Source: Roseovarius azorensis
Lineage (GTDB): Bacteria > Pseudomonadota > Alphaproteobacteria > Rhodobacterales > Rhodobacteraceae
NCBI RefSeq assembly: GCF_900109455.1
Contig: NZ_FOAG01000007.1
Span: 1-64,000, forward strand
DNA: 64,000 bases
Direction: 5' to 3'
Under the pieces are notes generated by a model. That model did no database searches, was not told the origin of the DNA, and saw only the letters and a program-made list of their open reading frames with translations. The translations under genes were made by a program, and so were the position numbers. Below are positions 18,147-26,106 of this stretch, one piece after another (within the stretch, counting starts at the first letter, position 1; the number at the start of each line of letters is the position of its first letter).

Positions 18147-19522
18147 GCGATACCGAGAACACTGAGCTGGAAAAGCGCCTCGCCGCCCTGGAGAAAGGCA
18201 GTGCCCGCGCCCCCATAGCGGCGCAGCGCCGGTCGCCCCTTCTCGCGCTGATCGTGGTCCTCGTCATCGGCGCAGGTGGTGCCCTGCTTTATCTCCTCTC
18301 ACAGCCCGACGAAGAGGAAGCCTTGCCGACGGCTACCCCGGACGTCTTCCAAAACGAGGGGGACGGCTTTGGCGCCATCGAGACCTTGGCCCCGCCCGAG
18401 CCCGAGGTTGTGTTCGTCGGACCAGACCCCGTCGAGCCCAACGCGGAGCTTCTGGCGCAGATCACCGCCCTGCAGGCCCAGATCGAGGAGTTGCGCAACG
18501 CCCCTGAACCGGTCGTCGAGGAAGACACCGCCGCCGCAGAGGCGATCGACGCGCTGACCGCTCAGATCGCTGCGCTGCAAGCCGCCTCGGAAGCCGCACA
18601 GCAACGGTTCCAGGACGAACTGACGGCCCGGGATCGCAACTTTGAGCAATTACGCATGGATCTGGAACTGGCCCAACTCGAGGCCAGCCGGCCCCAACCC
18701 GCCCCAGCGGGCCCTACGGAGGATGAGCTGCGCGCGCGCGAAGAAGAGCGACTGCGCCGCGAGGAAGAAGCCCGGCGCATGGCCGAGCTGGAGCGCCGCG
18801 CAGCGGAAGAACGCGCCTTCCAGGAGCGGCGCATCGCCTCGCCCACCATCGCGTTTGGCGGCACGTCCGGAGCGAATGAAACGGCTCTGACCGAACGCAC
18901 TTTTGGTGAGGTGACGGATTTCGTGCTGAACGGGGCGCTGCCCTCGACGGTGACGCAGGCCGAGGTGATCGCCAATCCCTCCAACACCATCATCCAGGGC
19001 ACCATGATCCAGGCCGTCATGGAAACTGCCCTTGACAGCTCCCTGCCCGGCCAGACCCGTGCCGTGGTTTCCGAGGATGTCTACAGCGTCGATGGCGCGC
19101 GCCTCTTGATCCCCCGCGGATCCCGCCTCATCGGGCGCTACCGCGCCGGCGTCGATATCGCGCAGCGCCGCGTCACGATTGCCTGGGACCGGATCATCCT
19201 GCCCGCGGGCCAGACCGTCCAGATCAGCTCCTTCGGAGGTGATGAACTGGGCCGTTCTGGCGTCACCGGCCTCATAGACACGCGCTTTGCCGAGCGTTTC
19301 GGGTCGGCCGCCCTGATCTCGCTGATTTCCGCCGCACCCAGTGCCGCCGCATCCGAGGTCCAGGATGAGACTGCCGCCGACGTTCTCGAAGACGTGGGCG
19401 ATGATCTGGCAGATGCGACGGACAGCGTCATCGGCGACTATCTCTCAATCGGCCCCGTCATCTATGTCGACCAGGGCGTCCGCGTCACGGTCATGGTCGA
19501 CCGCGATCTGGAGATATTCTGA
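18143..19522 (+). CDS. virB10: VirB10 core-complex protein
   Basis: A 459-residue TonB-like protein spanning both membranes. Cytoplasmic tail 1-33, one membrane helix (LLALIVVLVIGAGGALLYLL), then a long Glu/Ala/Gln-rich coiled coil (residues 95-235) bridging the periplasm, and the conserved C-terminal beta-barrel domain from about 255 (GTMIQAVMETALDSSLPGQT, LLIPRGSRLIGRY, RITIAWDRIILP-like). It transmits ATP energy to gate the outer-membrane pore. The coiled coil is unusually charged and regular. Confidence 0.9.
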   Translation: MSDTENTELEKRLAALEKGSARAPIAAQRRSPLLALIVVLVIGAGGALLYLLSQPDEEEALPTATPDVFQNEGDGFGAIETLAPPEPEVVFVGPDPVEPNAELLAQITALQAQIEELRNAPEPVVEEDTAAAEAIDALTAQIAALQAASEAAQQRFQDELTARDRNFEQLRMDLELAQLEASRPQPAPAGPTEDELRAREEERLRREEEARRMAELERRAAEERAFQERRIASPTIAFGGTSGANETALTERTFGEVTDFVLNGALPSTVTQAEVIANPSNTIIQGTMIQAVMETALDSSLPGQTRAVVSEDVYSVDGARLLIPRGSRLIGRYRAGVDIAQRRVTIAWDRIILPAGQTVQISSFGGDELGRSGVTGLIDTRFAERFGSAALISLISAAPSAAASEVQDETAADVLEDVGDDLADATDSVIGDYLSIGPVIYVDQGVRVTVMVDRDLEIF

Positions 19523-19526
19523 GCCC

Positions 19527-20513
19527 ATGTCGCTGAGCTATCTCGAAACCTCGCTCGACCGGATCGACGCCGCCGCCCGCGGCGATGTCATCGAGATCTG
19601 CATCAACCCAGACGGAACCTGCTGGGGCGAATTCCAGGGCGATCACTTCATGCGCGCGCTGGACCAGAGGCTTACGGGCGTTCAGGTCAGGGACCTCGGC
19701 AACCAGATCGCCTCCTCGGCCAATACCACGATGAGCAAGGACCGCCCCATCGTCTCGGTCTCGATCACCTACAAGGGGCGCCCGATCCGCGCACAGGTCA
19801 TCACCCCGCCCGCCGTGCTCTCGGCCATGTCGATCAGCCTGCGGTTCTTCTCGAGCCTGCCACTCGAGGGCATCGCACTCGATTTCCTCTACGGAAAAGA
19901 GCGCAAGCTCGAAGACCTGCGCGTCGAAAAAAAGCGCGCCTTGCGCGCCGTGGTGGCCGCGGGTTTGATCGATGACGCGCTCGCCTTCTGCGTCGAGAAC
20001 AAACTCAACATGATCGTCTCGGGCGGCACCTCCACCGGCAAGACCGTGGCCGCGCGCAAGATCCTATCTCACGTGCCATCCGAGGAACGCATCGTGACCA
20101 TCGAAGAAGCCGCCGAGCTGCTGCCGACCCAGCCAAATGCAGTGACCCTCATCGCCAATCGCGACGCGGAATTCCAGACCGCCGATGTGCTTCTCACCGC
20201 CACGCTGCGCATGCGCCCCGACCGGATCATCCTGGGCGAAGTGCGCGGCAAGGAGGCCATGACCTTTCTGGAAGCCATCAACACCGGCCACGGCGGGTCC
20301 ATGACCACGCTGCATGCCGAAACACCGCAACTGGCCGTGCAGCGGCTTGCGATCGCAGCACTGAAAACCGAGATCCCGATAACCTATGCCGACATGATCC
20401 AGTACATCGAGAATTCCATCGACGTGATCATCCAGGTCGGTCGCCATGACGGCAAACGCGGCATCACCGAATTCTACCTCCCCGGCGCAATTGAGATTGG
20501 AACTTCCCCATGA
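19527..20513 (+). CDS. virB11: VirB11 traffic ATPase
   Basis: A 328-residue hexameric ATPase of the secretion type II/IV family. N-terminal domain (residues 1-120), then Walker A IVSGGTSTGKT, Asp box TIEEAAELL, Walker B ILGEVRGKEA and His box TGHGGSMTTLHAE. It switches the channel between pilus assembly and DNA transfer. ATG 19527 lies four bases after the virB10 stop. The end overlaps the next small gene as ATGA. Confidence 0.92.
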   Translation: MSLSYLETSLDRIDAAARGDVIEICINPDGTCWGEFQGDHFMRALDQRLTGVQVRDLGNQIASSANTTMSKDRPIVSVSITYKGRPIRAQVITPPAVLSAMSISLRFFSSLPLEGIALDFLYGKERKLEDLRVEKKRALRAVVAAGLIDDALAFCVENKLNMIVSGGTSTGKTVAARKILSHVPSEERIVTIEEAAELLPTQPNAVTLIANRDAEFQTADVLLTATLRMRPDRIILGEVRGKEAMTFLEAINTGHGGSMTTLHAETPQLAVQRLAIAALKTEIPITYADMIQYIENSIDVIIQVGRHDGKRGITEFYLPGAIEIGTSP

Positions 20514-20698
20514 AGACTTTTGAATATGATATCTTGTTCTTTCAGGTGAAAAAACAAAAGGACTACGACGCGATGCGAAACGCCTTGAATGAGCGCGGCG
20601 CGGACGGGTGGGAAGTCATCACCGCCGAGGCGGGTGACTACGGCTACATCACGTTCTTGAAGCGTGAAACTGTTGGGACAAAGGCAGCATCAGAATGA
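20510..20698 (+). CDS. DUF4177-like small protein in the T4SS operon
   Basis: A 62-residue protein of the layout FEYDILFFQVKK ... LNERGADGWEVI ... YGYITFLKRE, which matches the small DUF4177-type ferredoxin-like fold (KWEYKVV ... LNELGAEGWELV ... LKR). Function in the family is unknown. It is coupled by ATGA overlaps at both ends, so it is translated with virB11 and the next gene. A T4SS accessory role follows from context only. Confidence 0.7.
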   Translation: MKTFEYDILFFQVKKQKDYDAMRNALNERGADGWEVITAEAGDYGYITFLKRETVGTKAASE

Positions 20699-21099
20699 TG
20701 CGAGCCATTGCAGTTGGAGGCCTGCTCGTCGTTCTCGGCACAACCGCTGTCGTCGCTGAACGGAACCTGATCCCAACGCTCGACAATCAGCCAGATGTCT
20801 GTCCCGACCAGCCTACAGAGCCACAGTGGATGCAAGACATCGACGTGCGCGAGTCCCACAAACGGCTCCTGATCCAACAAATCTATCGTGCGCACAGCAT
20901 GCAACGGATCGTTGAAGCCCAAAGCTGTGAATGTCCGACGCGGTATCCATCCTGGGAGGAAGCGGAAGGCGTCTTCGTCGAGCATTTCGCCGCATCTGAA
21001 TACTGGGACATCGTGGAAGCGACGTCAGAATACCGACGGCAGGCAAATGAGCTGCGACGCGAAGCCATGCCATTCTGCGAAGCCGCTGGAAACTGGTAG
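20695..21099 (+). CDS. Exported hypothetical protein in the T4SS operon
   Basis: A 134-residue protein with a signal peptide (AIAVGGLLVVLGTTAVVA) and four cysteines in the mature part (CPDQ, SCECP, FCEAAG), suggesting disulfides in the periplasm. The middle is helical (ESHKRLLIQQIYRAHSMQRI). No family recognised. It lies between virB11 and virB6 with a 4-base upstream overlap and a six-base downstream gap. It may be an entry-exclusion or stabilising protein, as often encoded beside virB6, but this is inference. Confidence 0.65.
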   Translation: MMRAIAVGGLLVVLGTTAVVAERNLIPTLDNQPDVCPDQPTEPQWMQDIDVRESHKRLLIQQIYRAHSMQRIVEAQSCECPTRYPSWEEAEGVFVEHFAASEYWDIVEATSEYRRQANELRREAMPFCEAAGNW

Positions 21100-21105
21100 G
21101 GTTCC

Positions 21106-22185
21106 ATGAGTGTCGTCACTTACTTCGTGGAAACGGCTGAAGGCTATCTCAATACCGCTGCCGAGACGCAATTTGGCGCAGTCGCCGCAACAGTCGGAAC
21201 GATGCTCGTCCTCAGCACCACGCTCGTTGTCATTCTGGTTTTCATCAACACGATCTACCAGTATCGTGCCATGGACGGGCGCACGGCGTTTTGGCTCGCC
21301 GTGAAGATCGGACTGATAGGCGCATTTGCAACCAACTGGGTACAGTTCAACATCCTTGCTACGGCGATCCTGAACGGGATCGACAGCATTGCCGGATCGC
21401 TCGTGGCCTCTGTCGGTGGCGGGTCACCCGGCCCATCCGGCACCTTTGCAGAGGAGTTTGATGATCTGATCGCGGCACTCGGGGACTATCTGAATGCCGC
21501 GGGGTCTGAACTGAACTGGATGGCCGGTGCCCTGTTGGACACCCTTGGGGTTTTGTTACTCTCGATCCTCGGTGGTTTGGCGGCGTTCATCGTCGTCGCG
21601 TCACGGCTGATGATCGCTCTGTTGATCGGGATTGCACCGGTCATGATCTTCCTGACCCTCTTTGAAGTGACCAAGGATTATTTCGCGCGCTGGCTTTCGG
21701 CGCTGATTTCCTTCGCAATGTACCCGATCGTTGTTGCCGGCGTGTTCGCGACCATCACGGGCGTCTCGCGTGCGCTTCTTGCTGAGTTGGGCGATCCGGA
21801 AGGGGCCTCCAACATCGGCGCGCTCATTCCGTTCTTCATGATGGTGCTGATGGCAAAGGGATTCATCATAGCAACGCCATTCCTTGTTCGGGCGATCTCT
21901 GGAAACATCATGATGCCAGCGCTCTCAGCCGGGTTCGGAGGCAGCTATGCCTTTGCCCGAGGGCTCGCAGGCAGCCAACAAGTCTACAACCGGTACGCCA
22001 TCGGAGGTGCGACTGGCGCGGAATATGCAGCCCTGCGCGCGCGACAATTCTTTGGTGTGCAAGCGTTGCCAAGTCGACCCAATACTGCAGGCGGACCAAC
22101 CGCTGCTCCTCCCGGCGACGGGACCGGCACAGGAGCCCGAATGATGGCACAGCTTTCCAGACTAGGTCGGCTCGGAAGGCGGTAA
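21106..22185 (+). CDS. virB6: VirB6/TrbL-like polytopic membrane protein
   Basis: A 359-residue inner-membrane channel component with at least five membrane helices (for example TVGTMLVLSTTLVVILVFIN, LGVLLLSILGGLAAFIVVAS, LIGIAPVMIFLTLFEVT, FFMMVLMAKGFIIATPFLV) and a Gly/Pro-rich soluble tail. The IAPVMIFLTLFEVTKDYFARW segment is the conserved TrbL/VirB6 core. It is the last gene of the operon. Confidence 0.88.
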   Translation: MSVVTYFVETAEGYLNTAAETQFGAVAATVGTMLVLSTTLVVILVFINTIYQYRAMDGRTAFWLAVKIGLIGAFATNWVQFNILATAILNGIDSIAGSLVASVGGGSPGPSGTFAEEFDDLIAALGDYLNAAGSELNWMAGALLDTLGVLLLSILGGLAAFIVVASRLMIALLIGIAPVMIFLTLFEVTKDYFARWLSALISFAMYPIVVAGVFATITGVSRALLAELGDPEGASNIGALIPFFMMVLMAKGFIIATPFLVRAISGNIMMPALSAGFGGSYAFARGLAGSQQVYNRYAIGGATGAEYAALRARQFFGVQALPSRPNTAGGPTAAPPGDGTGTGARMMAQLSRLGRLGRR

Positions 22186-22207
22186 AGCGACACCGACAAA
22201 ATCCTGC

Positions 22208-22238
22208 CAAAACCATAAAGGTTTTGCCGGGGGTTTTT
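22208..22238 (+). terminator. Possible terminator after the T4SS operon
   Basis: CAAAACC (22208-22214) pairs with GGTTTTG (22220-22226) over a 5-base loop, followed after GGGGG by TTTTT at 22234-22238. The stem is AU-rich and the U-run is a few bases away, so efficiency is doubtful, but the place is right after the last T4SS gene. Confidence 0.4.
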
Positions 22239-22380
22239 GTCCTAGCTAAGCGGTTGATCCTAGGTAGCGTGGGGCGTTTGGCCAAAAACGGCTCTTTTTG
22301 CGCGTCTTTTCTACACCTTCCTAAGCCCTTGGAATCATTAGCGCTAAAACCGCGCGAAAAGGTGCGGCATAATCTTCGGC

Positions 22381-22704
22381 ATGAAGATCGACTATGCCCG
22401 CGTATCCACGGATGAACAGAACCTAAGCCTGCAAAGAGCCGCGCTGGAAGGCGCGGGCTGTAACCAGGTGTTTGAAGACCACGGCATATCGGGCGGGCAA
22501 GCGCGCCGCCCCGGGCTCTCTGAGGCGCTAGACGCGCTTTCTGAGGGGGGATGTGCTGGTCGTCTGGAAGCTCGACCGGCTGGGCGTTCCCTACTCCACC
22601 CGGTTAGCCTGCTCGATGATCTCGGCAAGCGCGGTGTCGGCTTCGCCTCGATCACCGAAAGCATCGACACGACAACGGCCGGCGGGCGGGCGGGCGTTGA
22701 AGAA
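22381..22704 (+). pseudogene. Broken serine resolvase/invertase
   Basis: The start MKIDYARVSTDEQNLSLQ carries the catalytic serine region of small serine recombinases, and FASITESIDTTTAGGR is a late part of the catalytic domain. Between them, from the G-run at 22545 to about 22588, the frame is shifted: the displaced frame reads DVLVVWKLDRLG, the conserved arginine-helix motif, so a one-base insertion and a compensating one-base loss have occurred. After about 22695 homology ends abruptly where the TIR gene begins. It is a relic marking the island edge. Confidence 0.7.
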
Positions 22705-23220
22705 TTAGCGAGTAACATTTTCAAGCAAGACACCTCGCTTGTCAGTTGGCCGGAAAAGCCCGTATCCTCCACTTTGGGCCGTATCGACATGCTGGTACAA
22801 GTCTAGGTACTCATTGCCGTAGTTGTTACCTTGGTTGTCTTGCGTTGGAATAATCACGACGCGATCAACGCCTTTTACACCATCAGCATAACCGATCTCC
22901 CACGGACACCATCGGCTGGCCGCCGAGTTGGCTGTGGCAAGATAAAGCATCCAATCTAATTGCTCTATCCTGCGCTTGATCTTGTTGGCTGTCTCCCGGC
23001 TGGGTCGAGAAGGCATGGATAGGTCTTCCCAGTCTATGTAAACTTCCCAACCGTGCTCTTGCAGAAAGGCCTGGACACCCTTTGCGATCTCAGCATCACG
23101 GTGACTGTGTGAAAGAAAAGCCGTCTGACGCCCCGCCTTGCGCGCTTCTTCAACGATTCGATCCGATTTCCGGATCGGTGCACGGGTGGCATAATTTCTT
23201 ATAGTTGACTGCCTAATCAT
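22705..23220 (-). CDS. TIR-domain protein (TIR_2 type)
   Basis: A 171-residue cytoplasmic protein from ATG 23220, two bases after the upstream stop. The TIR fold is clear: first strand and loop TAFLSHSHRDAEIAKGVQAF (33-52), second strand WEVYIDWEDLSMP (58-70), and the catalytic-type glutamate E108 in SRWCPWEIGYADG. Enzymatic TIRs use this Glu to cleave NAD or build cyclic ADP-ribose signals. It is third in a minus-strand run with a membrane protein and a second TIR-like protein. It is probably the infection sensor or signal maker of an anti-phage system. Base composition is lower in GC than the neighbouring T4SS genes. Confidence 0.8.
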   Translation of the reverse strand: MIRQSTIRNYATRAPIRKSDRIVEEARKAGRQTAFLSHSHRDAEIAKGVQAFLQEHGWEVYIDWEDLSMPSRPSRETANKIKRRIEQLDWMLYLATANSAASRWCPWEIGYADGVKGVDRVVIIPTQDNQGNNYGNEYLDLYQHVDTAQSGGYGLFRPTDKRGVLLENVTR

Positions 23221-23222
23221 CA

Positions 23223-23864
23223 CTAATTCCCAGTTTTCTGCGCTGCATGACGAACCCAAGTCGCAAAATTCTGTCGGCCACTATTGGCAACGTAGCAATA
23301 TGTACGAGCGCAAGAGCTAAGCGAGACGACATTGGTTGAAACCGGCTTGCGCCATGCGGAAGGAAGGGTCACAGCCAGCGTGTAGTCGCTATACTGAACC
23401 CACTTTCCATTCTTCTTCTCGGCCAAGAGAATCCGACCGTCGCTTGTACGGTAGGTCCCCATATAGTCCAATGGATTCGGCCCCTGACGTGCTGTAAATC
23501 CAGCCTGGTTCTTTACACTATGGATTCGGACAACCATCAGGCCGTTCCCCTTTACGATGCTACGGGCAATCTCGTAGCGCACCCACCGGCGATTATACGT
23601 CTCAGAACCAGCCAGTACACAGGTAACGGAAGTGTTCTTCATACCCTCGCGAATGAGGTTCTTAAGCGAATCTGGCCCTGTCCTCTGGGACCGTTCCCAG
23701 ATACTCCCATCAAAGAAGCCCTCCGCAACACGTTGCTGCTCATGCTGATAGCGCCACGAGTTCCGAACCTGGTTCACGCGCCAGATATCGTTCTGGTAAT
23801 GAAACGAGAAGAATACACGCCTTTTTTGGATGGAGACTCCTGTCGAACTCAACAAACCTGTCAA
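23223..23864 (-). CDS. MTH538/ThsB-type TIR-like protein
   Basis: A 213-residue protein. TTG 23864 sits directly after the upstream TAG with GGAGGG five bases before it, so it is coupled to the membrane gene. Residues 15-40 (RRVFFSFHYQNDIWRVNQVR) are the hallmark opening of the MTH538 TIR-like family to which Thoeris ThsB belongs. SLKNLIREGMKNTSVTCVLAG and WVRYEIARSI (Glu98) complete the TIR core. A 90-residue C-terminal part with WVQYSDYTLAV and several cysteines is of unknown fold. No ThsA-type effector (SIR2/SLOG) is beside it, which sets it apart from classical Thoeris. Confidence 0.8.
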   Translation of the reverse strand: MTGLLSSTGVSIQKRRVFFSFHYQNDIWRVNQVRNSWRYQHEQQRVAEGFFDGSIWERSQRTGPDSLKNLIREGMKNTSVTCVLAGSETYNRRWVRYEIARSIVKGNGLMVVRIHSVKNQAGFTARQGPNPLDYMGTYRTSDGRILLAEKKNGKWVQYSDYTLAVTLPSAWRKPVSTNVVSLSSCARTYCYVANSGRQNFATWVRHAAQKTGN

Positions 23865-24296
23865 CTATCCCTCCGCCGCGATCAAAAATGAAATGAATGC
23901 CAACGCCAGAAATATAGCGAGGTAGAAGCAGCTTACGGACCATGAAATCGCGATCTTGAGGACAGCCCACGGCCTATCCATGAACGGGGACGCATCAAGG
24001 TCATAGGGCTCGATTTCCTCCCCTTTCCGAACTCGGTTGAAAAGGCTTCGGTAGGCGCGTTCGTATCGAAGATATTGTGCATCCATTAGCCAGAATATCA
24101 GGATCGGCAGAACGGCAGCTACCGCGTAGAATGGGGACGGTTTGTCGGCATAAGCCATGATGGCTACGGCAGCACTGCCAAAGGTTGCGGAGAGCGCCTT
24201 GAGCGTGAACGAGTTTGATCCCATCCGGGAAATGACGCCCTGCAACATTGTCAGGTGAGCGATACGGATACTCTCGTTTCTATCTTCTTCACTCAT
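23865..24296 (-). CDS. Multi-pass membrane protein of the TIR module
   Basis: A 143-residue protein from ATG 24296. Membrane segments at about 30-50 (SFTLKALSATFGSAAVAIMA), 56-72 (YAVAAVLPILIFWLMDA) and 112-140 (long enough for one or two passes), with a conserved-looking cytoplasmic helix after the second (LRYERAYRSLFNRVRKGEEI). Upstream HLTMLQGVISRMGSNSF is also characteristic of a family I have seen described only as hypothetical. As first gene of a TIR-TIR-membrane run it may be the pore-forming effector that a TIR-made nucleotide opens, by analogy with membrane effectors in CBASS or type II Thoeris. Confidence 0.7.
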   Translation of the reverse strand: MSEEDRNESIRIAHLTMLQGVISRMGSNSFTLKALSATFGSAAVAIMAYADKPSPFYAVAAVLPILIFWLMDAQYLRYERAYRSLFNRVRKGEEIEPYDLDASPFMDRPWAVLKIAISWSVSCFYLAIFLALAFISFLIAAEG

Positions 24297-24326
24297 TGAA
24301 CCGGTTTATCAATTCTTGCAATGGCA

Positions 24327-24536
24327 TCAGGATTCCCTGACGGTCGTCTTCGGGTTCCGCTTGGACGCAGCCCCGGTCACAAAACGCCCGGTCTTGGCAC
24401 TACGTGCCGAACCGGTCGAACCGCCGCCGGTCTTTTCGAAAACCGTTGTGTCGGGGCTGCGCTTCCCATGGCCGCTGGTTACGTAGCGGCCACTGATCGC
24501 GCTGCGATAGTGACCGCCACCTGATTTCTTCGCCAT
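24327..24536 (-). CDS. Small basic protein with a duplicated RSAxxGRxVT motif
   Basis: A 69-residue basic, Ser/Thr/Gly-rich protein. It consists of two copies of one unit: residues 11-34 (RSAISGRYVT ... KRSPDTTVFE) and 45-69 (RSAKTGRFVT ... KRNPKTTVRES) joined by a Gly-rich linker. ATG 24536 follows AGAGGGA. Similar small proteins are widespread and uncharacterised. It lies 30 bases upstream of the membrane gene on the same strand and could be part of the TIR module. Lack of hydrophobic core suggests a nucleic-acid- or protein-binding peptide. Confidence 0.65.
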   Translation of the reverse strand: MAKKSGGGHYRSAISGRYVTSGHGKRSPDTTVFEKTGGGSTGSARSAKTGRFVTGAASKRNPKTTVRES

Positions 24537-24560
24537 ACTTCTAGTCCCTCTGCAATGGGT

Positions 24561-24770
24561 TTAGCTGGTGTGACAGGCAGGCGAGCAATGCGCGCAGCCA
24601 TTCACTCGGCTATAGTAACTCCGCGCGGCTCGCACCGCACTGGCGCAGGTGCTGTGTTCGCCAAGCGGCTGCCGATTGTGCGGGGCTGCGGGAGTCGGGC
24701 AATCATTTTCCTTGTGAACTTCATGATCGCCATTAGCCTGAGCCTGTTTGTTCACGTAGTAGCGTGCCAT
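24561..24770 (-). CDS. Small Cys-rich protein (YYVNK / HTS type)
   Basis: A 69-residue protein beginning MARYYVNKQAQANGDHEVHK and ending GCAHCSPACHTS. Cysteines 24, 42, 59, 62 and 66 plus histidines 19 and 67 could bind zinc, with the CxxCxxxCH end a probable ribbon or knuckle. ATG 24770 has AAGGAAAGG upstream, a strong ribosome site. It and the duplicated-motif protein are 24 bases apart and look like a pair. I know such proteins only as conserved hypotheticals. It would be the first gene of the five-gene defence run. Confidence 0.65.
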   Translation of the reverse strand: MARYYVNKQAQANGDHEVHKENDCPTPAAPHNRQPLGEHSTCASAVRAARSYYSRVNGCAHCSPACHTS

Positions 24771-24906
24771 ATTTGCCTTTCCTTCTATATCCTGCGCCAG
24801 ATTCTAGAGCTTTCACGAGATATAGCATATCTCCGGATGGCACAAAAGAAGAACATTAGTCAGGCCGAATAAACCCATCTAGCCGGGCGGCTAAATCGTG
24901 GCGGAA

Positions 24907-25281
24907 TTACCGCCGCGTCTCGCATTCCCAGATCGTCAGCACCTTCCATCCCCGGCTTTCAAGCTCTGCCTGGTTTACGGCGTCCCGCTCCTGGTTCCGG
25001 CTGAGCTTTGGTTGCCAGTAGTCGAGTCTGGATTTCGGAGCATGGGCCAGCTTGCAGGCCGGATCGCCGTGCTGGTGCCAAAAGCATCCGTTCACGAAGG
25101 TCACTTTGCGACGCGGGCCGAACACAAGATCAGGTTTGGCGGGCAGGTCTTTCCGGTGGAGCCGGTAGCGGTAGCCCATGCTATGCACGAGCTGCCGGAC
25201 GATCATTTCCGGCTTCATACCCTTTGAGCAGATCGCGCGCATGTTGGCGCTGCGCTGCTCCGCGTCCAAGCGGTCAGCCAT
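24907..25281 (-). CDS. vsr: Very short patch repair endonuclease (Vsr)
   Basis: A 124-residue T:G-mismatch nicking enzyme. Visible motifs: RSANMRAICSKGMKPEMIVR, the catalytic Asp in KPDLVF, and FVNGCFWHQH with the zinc and active-site residues. Vsr repairs the T:G mismatches formed when 5-methylcytosine deaminates, so it belongs with the C5 methylase two genes upstream. Its ATG overlaps the restriction-enzyme stop by one base (TAATG), making a methylase-endonuclease-Vsr operon. Confidence 0.92.
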   Translation of the reverse strand: MADRLDAEQRSANMRAICSKGMKPEMIVRQLVHSMGYRYRLHRKDLPAKPDLVFGPRRKVTFVNGCFWHQHGDPACKLAHAPKSRLDYWQPKLSRNQERDAVNQAELESRGWKVLTIWECETRR

Positions 25282-26087
25282 TACCGGGAGAGTGCGGCCG
25301 CGATCTTCTTGCAGAACTCGGCACGCGAAGGTGCCGATTTGTAGAGCACGGCGTTCTGTAGATTGGAATGATGGGTGCCTTCTACCTTGTCGAGCACCGG
25401 TTTATAGCCCCCTGCCCCGTTATCCTCGAACCGGTAAGACATGAAGATGATATTCACATTCTGCGAGGAGATATCCGCCGTCCGCATGAAATCAGCGTCA
25501 TTGCAGACGTAGTTATAAACCTCGTCCTGGATCACTGCGACAATCTTGGTGCCCCAATGGTGGTGATAGTAGCCTTTGCTGATTAGCTGGTTGATGTACC
25601 GCTTGTAGACATTCTTCCAGTTGAAGCCGTAGCTTTTCTTGGTGTCGAGCATCTGACCGGCCAAAATCGCATCGTAGGCGTCCCGGACGCTGCCGGTAAT
25701 GTCGATCGCTTGCAACTCGACAGAAAGAAACTGCCCAATATTCTTGCCGTCCGCCGTATCGGCAATCACAAAATCGACGTTGCCAAAGTCTTTCATCTGG
25801 ACTTCGCGGGCGATCCGGGGGTTGACCGGCTTTTGTCCTGGCCATGCGTGCTGAACAACTTCTTGCAGAAAGTCGATCTCGTAAAAGCGCTTCGGGCATA
25901 CACAAACGGGTGCTCCGTCACGTTTTTTGAGTGTGCAGACGGGATAAGGGTATTCCGAGGCAGTGCTACGCTTGGTGCAGGTTTGTCCGATATAGGGGCA
26001 TTGGTAGTTTTTCGATGCTGGATCGAAGCCTATCCTCGCCGGTTCCCCAAGAATTTCTGCTATGCTGTTTGTTGGATCAATGCTCAA
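25281..26087 (-). CDS. NotI-like type II restriction endonuclease
   Basis: A 268-residue enzyme. I prefer TTG 26087, preceded by AGGGGGCAGG; an in-frame TTG at 26141 would overlap the methylase end. Cysteines 30 and 37 (YQCPYIGQTC), 51 (YPVC) and 62/64 (PVCVC) resemble the NotI iron-binding Cys4 motif. The active site has the NotI-type layout: Asp105 in NVDFVIAD and Glu124-x-Gln126 in LSVELQAID, a PD-(D/E)XK variant with Gln instead of Lys. Specificity cannot be read from sequence; a GC-rich site is likely by homology. The gene lies between its methylase and Vsr. Confidence 0.8.
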   Translation of the reverse strand: MSIDPTNSIAEILGEPARIGFDPASKNYQCPYIGQTCTKRSTASEYPYPVCTLKKRDGAPVCVCPKRFYEIDFLQEVVQHAWPGQKPVNPRIAREVQMKDFGNVDFVIADTADGKNIGQFLSVELQAIDITGSVRDAYDAILAGQMLDTKKSYGFNWKNVYKRYINQLISKGYYHHHWGTKIVAVIQDEVYNYVCNDADFMRTADISSQNVNIIFMSYRFEDNGAGGYKPVLDKVEGTHHSNLQNAVLYKSAPSRAEFCKKIAAALSR

Positions 26088-26106
26088 AACCTGCCCCCTT
26101 TTGCCG

